A stretch of 64,000 nt of DNA. It comes from Odobenus rosmarus divergens. Lineage: Eukaryota > Chordata > Mammalia > Carnivora > Odobenidae. Where the stretch lies: NCBI RefSeq assembly GCF_000321225.1, contig NW_004451410.1, forward strand, positions 1,172,905 to 1,236,904. Reading direction: 5' to 3'. Both the position numbers and the translations under genes were made by a program. Below, piece after piece: positions 36,221-46,070 of the stretch. The number at the start of each line of letters is the position of its first letter. Within the stretch, counting starts at the first letter, position 1. The notes under the pieces were generated by a model that saw nothing but the letters and a program-made list of their open reading frames with translations, was not told where the DNA came from and searched no databases.

Positions 36221-39200
36221 TTTGTGCACTTTTGGACTGATAGTGGTGACTAAGCAGTTAAGGGTAAACCTGTACAGAGTTCCTGTTTTCCAAATACTGT
36301 ATCCATTTGGCCATTTGCATTGGTGAGCTTTACGGTTCATATTTACTAGAAAGAGCTCAGAAATTGAAGTTGATGTGCCTAGTAAATTCTTGGTCATAGC
36401 CCAGTTAGAATTTAAAGTTACAGTAGAGATTCACATTAGTTTAAATGACACTTGAACTTCTGCATAGCTCCACATTAATTCATTATGGGCGAAATGGAAG
36501 AATCTTCAGTGGGTGAATCTTTTTCAATCTGATTGAGGCTGTTACGTTTTATAGGTGCTATTTTTCAAAGCAGTACTGACAGCACTCGAAGTTATTAAAT
36601 TGCTGAATCAAAAGATGGACCTGCACTCGCATTTATGAACTGTGATGGAGTAGCGGGGCTCGCGCCGCACTGAGGTTAAGATGTTGGCGGCGTCAGGCTT
36701 CATCACACGCCTTCGTGACAGTGGTGTTTACCCATGTAGTTCACTTTAATGGTCTGGAAGTGGCTTAACCCACCTCTGGATTCAAATAAATTCAGTATAA
36801 GTAGTTCAGAATAGCATCATTATCGGTGCTGCAAGGGATTCAGAGGATAATTCGACACCCAAGAGATTTTCCGTCCAGTTGCAGACGGAAGAAGGGGAGT
36901 GCGGGGGCTCCGGCCTGTAGGCTTTCTTCGGAGACCACCAGAGCACAGGACGCCTGGTGGCCCCCGCCTGCGCTCGTTCCTCCCGCTTTGACATCGAGCT
37001 ACTGTGTCCTCTTCTGTAATTAATTGGGGTTGATTTGCAGGCTGCCTTCTTTATTTTTGTGTCCATACTTCTTCATGTCCGTCCCCACCCCCCCACTGCC
37101 CCGAACTCTAAATTAGACTGAAAATGCCCTTGAAGTTAGGGAATGGATAGAACCAAGCAAATCAAGTTCAGGGTGTCATGATGACAGAACGAGCAGAAAC
37201 TGGATGGAGTTCAGGGCGCGGAAGGCAAGCGGAACGGTTATGTCCCAGGTAGAGAAGAGGACGGAGGGGAGAGATTGCAGGGGTGGAGGAGGAAGACTGG
37301 CGGGTCCGGCAGACCAGAGACCCAGGGGGCCCCGCGGACGGCACACTGAGCAGGACGGCAGCACCCCAGTGTCCACACAGGCACGCATGGACGTGGGAAC
37401 GGGGGGGGCTCTGGAACGCCCTGGCCTCACCTGGCCTGCTGCTGCCCAGCCTGCTGCCTGGCCTCCCAGCGTTTTTGAAGACAGATTTTAGGGAGATTTA
37501 AAGTTCAGAAGATAAAGCAGGAGATGAGGTCCAAATATAGACCATGATCCAGCCCTTTCTCTCGAGGCCCCGTGCAGTTAACCTACTCTCGTGCTTGCCT
37601 TCTGAACTTTAATCTTCCCCGGGGGTGAGCTTTTCTTTGACAAAGCAGGAGAAGGGGGAAGGGGAAGGTGGAGGGAGGGACATCACAACAGGCGCATCCC
37701 TGGGCAGGGCAGTTTAAGTGCGCTCGGTTGGTTCCAGGAAACTCGCCCTAGGCTCACAGAACCGTTAGAAGGTCTGCAGAGGCCCTAGAGCTGGGAGTCC
37801 CCAGTGTGAAGACCACCGCTGCCCTGTGACACCCACCTCCAGGCACCATGAGGTGGGCACTTGGGAGCTGCTCGCTCACGGAGGTGTAGGAAGGAGCAAG
37901 CTTTCATGCTCCCAGCCAGTTCTTCTCTTTCCTCAGAGGGTAAACAAGACACAGAGCGGGACGCTATAGTTAGGCACGTCATTTAGCTAGAGTCATCGAT
38001 GCTTTGGCCCCTCCTTGGAGAAGGTTCAGTTGACCTTTACAATATGATGGCTTGGCCAGGCCTGGTCCACCCATGGCTGCAGGGCCAGCCCGGAGCAGCA
38101 CCTCCCCCGGCCCCCCGCAGCCTCCCCGCCCCCCCGGTCAGGGTATCCCATTATCCCCGAATGAGCATGAGGGAGAGGGAGGTGTTGCTGATGGAGATCG
38201 TCTTGGTTGACGCCACACATCTTTTCCTGACCCGAGAGTCTGGGATTCTGTCAACTCCCAAGATTGACGCTCTAGAGAGTTGTCTGGGAAGGCACAATGT
38301 AAATTGGTCCTCATAGTTGTTTGAGAAGATGGATTACCTGTGCACTTTACTTCCTCACTGCAAGTCAGAGCCTCAGAGACTGAACGAACATGGTGCAGAA
38401 AACCAATCCCACGAACTCGCTGTGCAGTGAGCTTCCTCCCAGTTATTTCCACGCACACACCAGCCACCAGGAGATCCTTCCACTCCCTCTGGCCTCTCAC
38501 ATGAACGGGGAAGCAGGGGTATAGGACTTCCCCTGACCTCTGAGTGTCGAACGACAGAGCTTCGCTGCAGTGTGTGTGGGATGGGCCAGGAGTTTGCCTT
38601 GTTCAAACGTAGGACGGGAGTCCAGATCCAGGACCATTGCCCACAGTCTGGGTGTGAGCCTGGGGGTGTCCTCTTGGCAAATGGGATGTAACAGCTTCTG
38701 TGGCTCCTACCTGAGCCACTGGACACGGGCCTTGCCTGGGGTCCGTACTCAGAGTGGACTCTGTATTGAAAGAAGTGCTTTCTTACAGAAGAACCCCAAC
38801 ATGGAGTGCAAAATGGTCTTGTCTTTAAGGGATGCTAGCAGTACATAATCTTTTCATTGTCTTTCCTTTGGTAAGGATAAAGGGTGCTTTTTAAAAATGA
38901 CCTACAATAAAGAGAGTAAAGTGGAGCATTTCAGAACCGGGGTGGCCATTGAGATTCGGAAACTCTCACATAGATCACCGGCAGGTCGTTCTCTCATTTA
39001 GGGAGAGGGAGGCCACAGTAAGAACACAGGTAGAAAATTTGGGATTTAAAGACAAAAACAGAACTCTGTTTAAAGAGTCAGTCTGTTTTGATGGAAAGAA
39101 AGATGGCGGTTGCCAGGCCTATTTTACCTTGTCAAGTTACTAAACAAGCATCAGCCTGGGTCACAGGTGGCGCCGGGGAGGTGGGTGTGAGTGCGCGTCC

Positions 39201-39560
39201 TCTGCCCTCCTCACGGCTGTGCGGAACCTTACGGAAAGATGCGCCTCTGGGTCAGAAGATACTGCCGCCGCTCGGCAGCCTGCGTGCCTGCCGGCAACTG
39301 AGGGCTTGTTGGCAACGGCAGCCGCCGAGGGCCGTAGCCACACTGCTTCCCAGGCGCCGGCTCTCAGCGGTGCTGTTTGGGCAGTGCGAGCAGAGGACGG
39401 GGAAAGGCCGGCTGCCAGCACGCCTGTCCCCTCCCGCCCGGCGGGCGCGGGCGCCCGCGGCCGCCCCGCAGTGTAGCTCACTCTAGAGTTTCTGCTGAGG
39501 CTTTGCAGCTGCTGCCGAAGACGTGTCTTACTTGTAAGCCTAAAAGTCGTTTTCCAGGCT

Positions 39561-39584
39561 CTAACTGGTCCCTGTCTCCCTTAG
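39561..39584 (+). other. ZNF407: Branch point, pyrimidine tract and 3' splice acceptor
   Basis: CTAAC at 39561-39565 is a good branch-site match, with the A at 39564 about 20 bases before the AG. A tract ccctgtctccctt and TTAG at 39581-39584 follow. The reading frame then starts in phase 1, with the exon supplying the last two bases (GC) of a split codon. Confidence 0.85.
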
Positions 39585-40945
39585 GCATTGTGTCCAAGTC
39601 CTACGAGTGCCGTTTGAAGGGCCAAGGAGCCGCCTTCGTGGAGACAGACAGCCCCTTCACGGCGGCCGCGCTGGCAGAGGTGGCCCCTGGCAGAGAGCGG
39701 CCCCTTAGGAGCAGCAGGAAGCAGGCGGCGGCGCCCGAGCAGGTCCAGCAGGTCATCATCATCCAGGGCTACGACGGCGAGTTCGCCCTCGACGCCTCGG
39801 TGGAGGAGACGGCCGCGGCCACACTGCAGACGCTGGCGCTGGCCGGCCAGGTGGCCCGTGTGCTGCACATCACAGAGGACGGGCGGCTCATTGCTGCGGG
39901 CCACGGTGGCACCCCCGTGGGCGGTGTGGCGCCCGGGCCACTCCTGCCCGAGCAGTTGGCCGACGGAGCCACCCAGGTGGTGGTCGTGGGGGGCTCAATG
40001 GACGGCCGCGGCGTGGACGAAGCCCTCAGCCCGGGCAGTGCCGTGATTCAGCAGGTGACCAAGCAGGAGATTCTAGACCTCACCGAGGCTGGCGTCCCCC
40101 CACCCGACACGGCCTCCGCCTTGGATGCCCTGCTGTGCGCGGTCACCGAGCTGGGAGGGGCGGAAGGCCGGGCCGGGCCCGACGACAAAGGCAGGTCCGG
40201 CGGCCACAGAGACGTGCTGGTCCAGCTGCCCGGACCGGACGTACCCGCCTCCCCCCCCGCCGCCGCTCCCGCCGCCGCTGCCCAGCCCGAGGCCCCCGAG
40301 ATCCACATGTTCCAGGACGTCCGGGAGAGCGCGGCCGCCGTGGAGCCCGTGGAGCTGCTGACCCAGGTGGTGCGGCCCTCGGCCGTCCCCGCCTCGCAGG
40401 AGCGCGCGCAGGTGGCCTTCAAGAAGGTGGTACAGGGCGTGCTGCAGTTCGCCGTGTGTGACTCGGCCGCGGCCGGGCCGCTCATGGAGGAGGGCGTCAC
40501 GCAGGTGATCGTGAACGAGGAGGGCACCGTGCACATGCTGGCCCGAGAGGGCTCGCAGATCATCATGCAGGAGGCCGAGGCCCACAGCCAGCACGTGGAC
40601 CTGGCCGAGCCGGACGGGGAGATCTCCCAGATCATCGTGACGGAGGAGCTGGTGCAGGCCATGGTGCGGGAGTCCAGCGGCAGCTTCCCCGCGGGCGCCA
40701 CGCACTACATCGTGACGGAGCTGCCCCCGGGTGCGCAGGGGGCGACGGGCGTGTACTCGCACACCGTCATCGAGGCAGCCGGCTCTCAGGAGATCCTGCA
40801 GGCCGGGGCCGCGCTCGGCGCCGAGGCCATGGTCCCAAATGGAACCGAACAGTTGACAAGTATGGTCATTTACACCCAGGATGGCTCCCCGGCCGCGACC
40901 GTCATTCAGAGCCAAAGAGAGAGTCACGAACTCCAAGAAGCCTGA
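39585..40945 (+). CDS. ZNF407: ZNF407 terminal coding exon (C-terminal ~452 aa)
   Basis: This exon encodes the post-finger C-terminal region of a large nuclear C2H2 zinc-finger protein. The family member is described as a transcriptional regulator, linked to adipocyte glucose-transporter expression and to recessive intellectual disability. The exon is phase 1 at its start and ends in TGA at 40943-40945, after ...QSQRESHELQEA. No zinc finger lies within it. Visible features: a short basic stretch (RERPLRSSRKQ, exon residues 36-46), then repeated strands of the form Q-[IV]-[IV]-[IV] (QVIIIQGYDGEF at 55, QVVVVGGS, QVIVNEEG, QIIMQE, QIIVTEEL, HYIVTEL), and a Pro/Ala tract near residues 221-235. 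The >39 kb intron upstream argues against ZNF335, a compact gene I cannot separate with certainty by remembered sequence alone. The frame is also open for 69 codons before the acceptor, by chance. Strongly GC-biased third positions. Confidence 0.82.
40246..40290 (+). repeat. ZNF407: Pro/Ala-coding GCC/CCC tract inside the exon
   Basis: A run of C followed by GCC and CCC codons encodes PASPPAAAPAAAAQPE. It is a typical slippage-prone segment and may vary in length between species. Confidence 0.7.
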
Positions 40946-41764
40946 GGCACAGATCGTCACACTCGGCCCCGGGCAGGGGTGGCCTGGTCCGGCGCGTGTG
41001 GGCACAGCCATCCCCGGGCCACACGTGCCACGGCTTCGGGACAGCGGCACGGCCGTCTGGAGGGGTGGTGGCCCGCGCTCGGGGCAAGGTGGGCACGGAC
41101 CACGGGGCAGCACGCACCAGGTCCCCGGGGGGCCGCGGCCGGCCGCCCACCCACCCGAGCCCTGCGCCGCTGGGAAGGCCGGGCCTGGGTGCCGCTTGGG
41201 TGGAGCCCTGTGCCAACCGCACCCGGTTCCTGTTCGGTTCTTTTGTGACTGGTCTTTTCCCTCTGTTCTATCCGCTGTGCTGAGGAGAAGCCAAGTTGTT
41301 TTCGGTTTCCACCCACCCCTCCCCCGCTCCCCGCAAATGTTTTCCCATTTCAGTTATGAAAGGATTGTGCCTAGTGGTGGAGAAGTCCGAACGGTGTATC
41401 TTGTGGCCTGAGACGAGACATGCCTGTTCGTGCAGTCCAGCATGTAGCCATTTTAACAGTTTATTATAGATTTGGTTAAAAATTGCAGCTACAAGTCCTC
41501 CCGTCTTGAGCAGTCCACCCTTGTCCATTCTTCTGAAATCGTAGGATCACGGTGTCCCCAGACCAAAGGAAGACCTAGTAGCTCATCTGACGCATCAGTT
41601 TCCTTCCCCCGGACGTGGTCGGGGTGTTTCTAGCTCTGGTTGCACTCTGCTTAAAAGAAACCTTCTCAAGCCTCTGGTTGAGAAAAGCCTTGATGTTTCT
41701 ATTGGATGAAAATATACCTTGGTTAAGACAACCCAGTGCTCCTAATTTTGACTTCGTTTCGTAC

Positions 41765-41770
41765 AATAAA
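41765..41770 (+). terminator. ZNF407: Proximal poly(A) signal AATAAA
   Basis: Canonical hexamer with GT-rich sequence 20-40 bases downstream. Confidence 0.6.
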
Positions 41771-42120
41771 GTCTATATATGAAATGTGCACTCTGGAAAC
41801 TAGTGTTCACATCAATATTTTGCTTTTATAACGAATGTTTCTTCATACTGATACCATTTTTGCGGGATTTATTTGTGATTCATGTCCGTGTGAAGAAGCT
41901 GACATTAAACATTAATAACAGAAAGCCGCGCCCCCCTGCAGCCCCGGCCCCAACCAGCATCGTCCGTGTTTAGTTGTGGGTTCACTGCAACTGTGGAATG
42001 CAAGTCTGTGTTCTAGTAACTCACTTCTCCAAACGATTGCTCTTCTTCCTTTTCCAAACCTGTAAAAACAATCCCCTCCCCCAAATGCAAAGGTTGTTTT
42101 TGTTCTATTTTTTTCTTTGA

Positions 42121-42126
42121 AATAAA
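42121..42126 (+). terminator. ZNF407: Distal poly(A) signal AATAAA
   Basis: Canonical hexamer followed by an 'aggttctctttttttcc' U/GU-rich downstream element, a good cleavage context. Confidence 0.6.
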
Positions 42127-42145
42127 ATTATAGCATTGAAAGAGA

Positions 42146-45100
42146 ATGAGGTTCTCTTTTTTTCCAGCAGCCAGCCAGTGGGCAGCTGTAGAAACTGGAA
42201 AGAACTAGTCCTTCTGTCTGACGGGGCAGCTTCTCCGCCCGCTCTGCCCACGTCCAGGGCACCTCCCGCGGCCTCGTGCTGTCTTCTGAGGGCTTGGCAC
42301 GTGGCCCAGGCACCTTCTGGTGACAATAGCATCTTCTGTCACAGTATCTAAAAGTTGTGAGGAGCAGACAGGAGAGAAAAGGAAGAGAAAACAGTGCCTT
42401 CTGAGTCTAAGGTCCCCTCCTGGGAGCTCAGGGTAGGGATGCGCTTCCCTCAGCACGTCCTCGTCACTCTGTGGTTCAGCCATCCCAGGGCCACCTCCCT
42501 GACACAGCTATCCCTCCCCCCCCAAAAAATGGAAGGTAAAATTTCAAGTTTGACATTGAGAGTCATAATTAGCTGAGTATGACTTGCTCGTGTTTCTTAA
42601 AAATGGCAGGACGATCCACTTCTTCCTAAACACTTGTCTTCAGCCAACAGTGACAGGATCAACTCCCGTTTGTTACCAGGATAAAGGTGACCTTTATAAA
42701 GTGATGCCCCTCTCCAAGCTTCTCATACATGTTAAAAAAAAAAAAAGCAGCAGTAGCAGCGTCGGCGGGGGGGGCTATGTTTTCGGGTGGAAATATTTCT
42801 TCCTGATCATTCCTCCCGTTAGCTGCAGCCGGCGGCCCCCGGCTCAGATGCTAATTCCTGCCGGTGCTCCGTCCTGTATGGCTAACCTTTCTGCCCGAGT
42901 CCAGGCTGTTGACACCGACATGCTGCAGTTTACCGTTTGTGATTTATTTAGGATAAATATGTCTCCGGTGGCATTTAATCCTTCATAAAACCAGTGTAGC
43001 CCGCAGTGTCAGACCAGCAATCACGCTGTATGCACAATGAAAAGAGCAGGCCTTTGCATAAAAAAATTGTACAGAAGGTGTTTCGAGGCTCAGAAGGATT
43101 GCGAAGGATTCACCAAGCTAGTGTATCCTGTAATTACCTATAGAGCTGAGTTCATGTTCCCGCTCTCCTCTCCCTCATTACACAACTCTCGGGATGTATG
43201 GGAGTCAAAGAAGCACGTACACAAACTTGTGCCCCAGAATAACGAGGCGTGGCCGATTCTGTGAGCGGGCCACACTTACGACAGCAGGGAGTGTCCACGA
43301 AGAAGACACAGGCAAGCTTCTAGCCTCCCTTGGGGTTTTAGCTAGAGAAAACAGTCATGCTTTAAAGAAGCAAAAAACAAAGCAAACAACATAGTTACCT
43401 GGAGACTAAAATCCAGAAAGGCCACCTTCATATGCAGCTACAGCCAACTGGCTGTATGACAGAGCCTCAGGGACATCTGGCCTGCAGGGGGGCCACTTCC
43501 CTGACCACGTCGACATAGAGAAATAGTTTAGGGTCCAACTTCCAGGCCAGAAGCTTGCCATAGAGGGTGGGGAGTCACAGAGTTTTAGCCACCGACTGTC
43601 ACTGTCATGAAACGGGGTGACCCAAGCAGGCATCCCTCTGAGATGCTTCCAGAGTCCCTGGACAGTTGTAATGGTGGGAGGGTGGACCGGAGGATGCTCC
43701 AAAACCTGTCCCCCACCACGCCCCAGAACACGCGAGCAAAGAAACCCGCATCACCCGGGAGACAGCAAGGACAGCCTTTCTGCGAAGAACCAAGTGAATG
43801 TGCCAGGATTGCACCAGTGGGGTGCTAGAAGTTCCAGGCGGCAGCTCAGGCCAGAAATGTGGACCCAACGCCCCAGAAGACAGGCGGTGGGTCTTTGGTC
43901 GGCCCCCTAATAAATGATGGCAAACACCCCGCGGAGGCCCGAGGCCCGGCCACGCTCAGGCCAGACTCCGCAGCTCCGACCCGGCACTCCCTCTAGGAGG
44001 CCGGAGACCTGCTGCCTGGCAGCCCGGCATCCAGCACAGTATTTGCATCCCTCTGTTCCGTCAAACCTTTTGTTTCCCCGAGCAGAGAGAGTAACAGCAC
44101 ATAGGGAAGACCAGAGGGCCAGCTCGTAAGCCTAACCCAGAGCTGGTTCTGGGACAAGAATTGGGAAATCAGAAAGGTCATTCGTTCAGCAAACGAAGAA
44201 AGGAGCTCTAAGTTTTTCCCTTATTTTACTGTTGAATAGTAGCCCGTAATTTAAGAGCGCACAGAGTTCGCTTAAGCAACCTGCTCCTGTTCCGTCTTGT
44301 TGAAGAACACAATTTGCTTTCTACTCCTCTAGGGCGATATCATTTTACATGAAGAAAAAAGTTAGCTCAGATGGCAGTTATACGTTTCGGAAGCACCTTC
44401 TAATCAGGGATTGGTGATTCATTATTAGCTTCAGCAGGCGATCCGTCTGACATGTAAGGGGAAAAAATTAGCAGCTGTCACTGCGTGATGAGTTAATTTC
44501 CTGATAGGCCTGACACTGAAAAGCCATTTGGAGACATGGCAGTGGCTGACTACAAAACCTGGCACTGCTTTGTAACTGGAGATAAAGGAAGAGCGGAAGA
44601 GCGGCCCGGGGGAGGGGCCCGCGGAGCCACAAGTGGGGGCTGGCGGGTGCTGCGTGCACCCCCCCACCCCCCGGGCATCGCTGCGTCCGGCGCCGGTCCC
44701 CCCTGCCCTCGCCCCGGCCCGTCGCGTACCTGCGTCCCCCTGCAAGGCAGGAGAGTACCACAGGTGCCTGACGTTTCCACACAAGGACGAGAGCGTGATG
44801 CTGTCCTTCTGATGGTCCCCTTGGCAGTTTTCATAATGGGAGCTCAGGCTTTCAATCGTGGGATCATGTTTTACCACCATAAAAAGGAACCCCATGAAAC
44901 AAGTGCTGTGGGAACTCAGGAGGAGCCAGTGGGGCAGCCCAGGGGGTCTCGCCGTTTGTGAACCTCCCTCCCACCCTGCTCTTGAATTGCTCCTTCCTCA
45001 TAGGGGCCATTTCCAGCCCACACTGAACACAAAACAAAGCTTCAGTGTCAGGGACATGGGAGCTAGAGCTGGGCGTGAAGCCTACGCATCTACAGGAGGA

Positions 45101-45633
45101 ACTCGTGCGGCCTTCATGGCTCAGGGGTCCTTGGTGAAGGCTGCACAGGCGGGGTTCTAGAATCGGGACCCAGGTGTTGGCACCTGCACCCTTGCAGTGT
45201 TTCCCAAAGCAAAGACTGACAGCATTACGAAAACAGGCGCCGTGCCCAGGGGGAGCCAGGGGGAAGCCACGTCATCCCTGCTGTTGGACTCCGGGTCTGT
45301 CACATAAAGGAAGCAGAGCCCTCTCAAGGAATCTTTGCCTTGAGAAATCAGCATGAGGTAGAGAACCTTGTTTCTACAAAACTCCTGGGGCCCTCAGCCC
45401 AGGACAGGAGTCAGCCTTCTTTTCTCTTGGTGGGACCCTAATTGTGTGAGGTCTTACGGGCCCAGCCGAGATGGAATCGCCTGGACGAGCATGTGGTCAC
45501 CGAGGCCCATCACCAGAGTTGGATGAATCCGTTATAGATCTCCCCAGGAATCGCTTGCTTATTACTCCATGGCCCTACATTTTCAATACCTCTTAATAAA
45601 TACTTTTAAAATGACTTAATTCCATACTTGGGG
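42146..45633. other. Intergenic DNA 3' of ZNF407
   Basis: No gene or clear transposon seen. Repeat-free segments at about 42800-42990 and 44340-44570 resemble candidate conserved elements. A GC-rich patch lies at 44590-44730. Confidence 0.5.
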
Positions 45634-46070
45634 GTAATATACAATGGAATATTACGCAGCCATCAAGAAATGAAATCTTGCCATTTGCAACGACGTGGAT
45701 GGAACTAGAGGGTATTATGCTGAGCGAAGTAAGTCAATCAGAGGAAGACATGTATCATATGACCTCACTGATATGAGGAATTTGAGAACCAAGACAGAGG
45801 ATCATAGGGGAAGGGAGGGAAAAATGAAATAAGATGAAACCAGAGAGGGAGACAAACCATAAGGGACTCTTAATCTCAGGAAACAAACTGAGGGTTGCTG
45901 GAGTGGGGGGGGCGCGGTGGGAGGGATGGGGTGGCTGGGTGATGGACACTGGGGAGGCTATGTGCTATGGTGAGCGCTGTGAATTGTGTAAGACTGATGA
46001 ATCACAGACCTGTACCCCTGAAACAAATAATACATTATATGGTAATTAATTGAATTTAAATAAAAAAACG
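45634..46070 (+). mobile_element. 5'-truncated carnivore L1 (ORF2 end plus 3' UTR)
   Basis: Near-consensus young L1 3' end: 'caatggaatattacgcagcc', 'gccatttgcaacgacgtgg', 'tatcatatgacctcactg', a G-rich UTR section, 'gggtgatggacactgggg', 'gaatcacagacctgtacccc', and the A-rich end near 46070. Only about 0.44 kb remains. Flanking duplication not evident. Confidence 0.93.

Larger units (their letters stand above)
33576..39159. other. Unique intronic DNA with candidate regulatory blocks
   Basis: No exon or clear transposon seen. Repeat-free stretches at 34850-35300, 35940-36220 and 36460-36700 look like possible conserved non-coding elements. A purine-rich AAGGGGGAAGG-type tract lies near 37650-37680. 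Confidence 0.5.
1..39584 (+). other. ZNF407: 3' part of the last intron of ZNF407
   Basis: No exon is recognisable before the acceptor at 39583-39584. No open stretch here shows C2H2 zinc-finger spacing or other recognisable protein homology, and the open frames are short and unconserved-looking. The segment is AT-rich, with scattered ancient repeats and two Can-SINEs. The intron must begin upstream of the window, because the donor is not visible. Assignment as intron rests on the exon at 39585. An unannotated non-coding RNA cannot be excluded from sequence alone. Confidence 0.75.
39160..41260. promoter_or_regulatory. CpG-rich peak over the terminal exon
   Basis: CpG and G+C density rise sharply from about 39160, remain high through the coding exon and fade in the 3' UTR near 41260, whereas the intron before it is AT-rich. 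It covers 3' coding sequence rather than a known promoter, so it would be an orphan CpG island. It could also reflect GC-biased gene conversion. Confidence 0.7.
40946..42145 (+). other. ZNF407: ZNF407 3' UTR
   Basis: It follows the TGA directly. AATAAA is at 41765-41770 with TG-rich sequence downstream, ATTAAA at 41904-41909, and AATAAA again at 42121-42126 followed by a T-rich stretch near 42150. Two or three 3' ends are therefore possible, with UTR lengths of about 0.85 to 1.2 kb. Which is used cannot be decided from sequence. Confidence 0.65.

Noticed and set aside
39377..39584. In-frame extension upstream of the exon with a Met at 39377
   Set aside because: The branch point, pyrimidine tract and AG at 39583-39584 mark an acceptor. 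The upstream frame is open only because the intron end is GC-rich, and its sequence is not like the rest of the protein.
39585..40945. Assignment to ZNF335 instead of ZNF407
   Set aside because: I cannot separate the two tails with certainty from memory, but ZNF335 is a compact multi-exon gene in a gene-dense region. An intron of at least 39 kb before the last exon and gene-poor flanks fit ZNF407.
40073..41113. 346-codon open frame on the minus strand across the ZNF407 exon
   Set aside because: It is the antisense shadow of a very GC-rich coding exon, where stop codons are rare. No domain, no promoter and no independent support.
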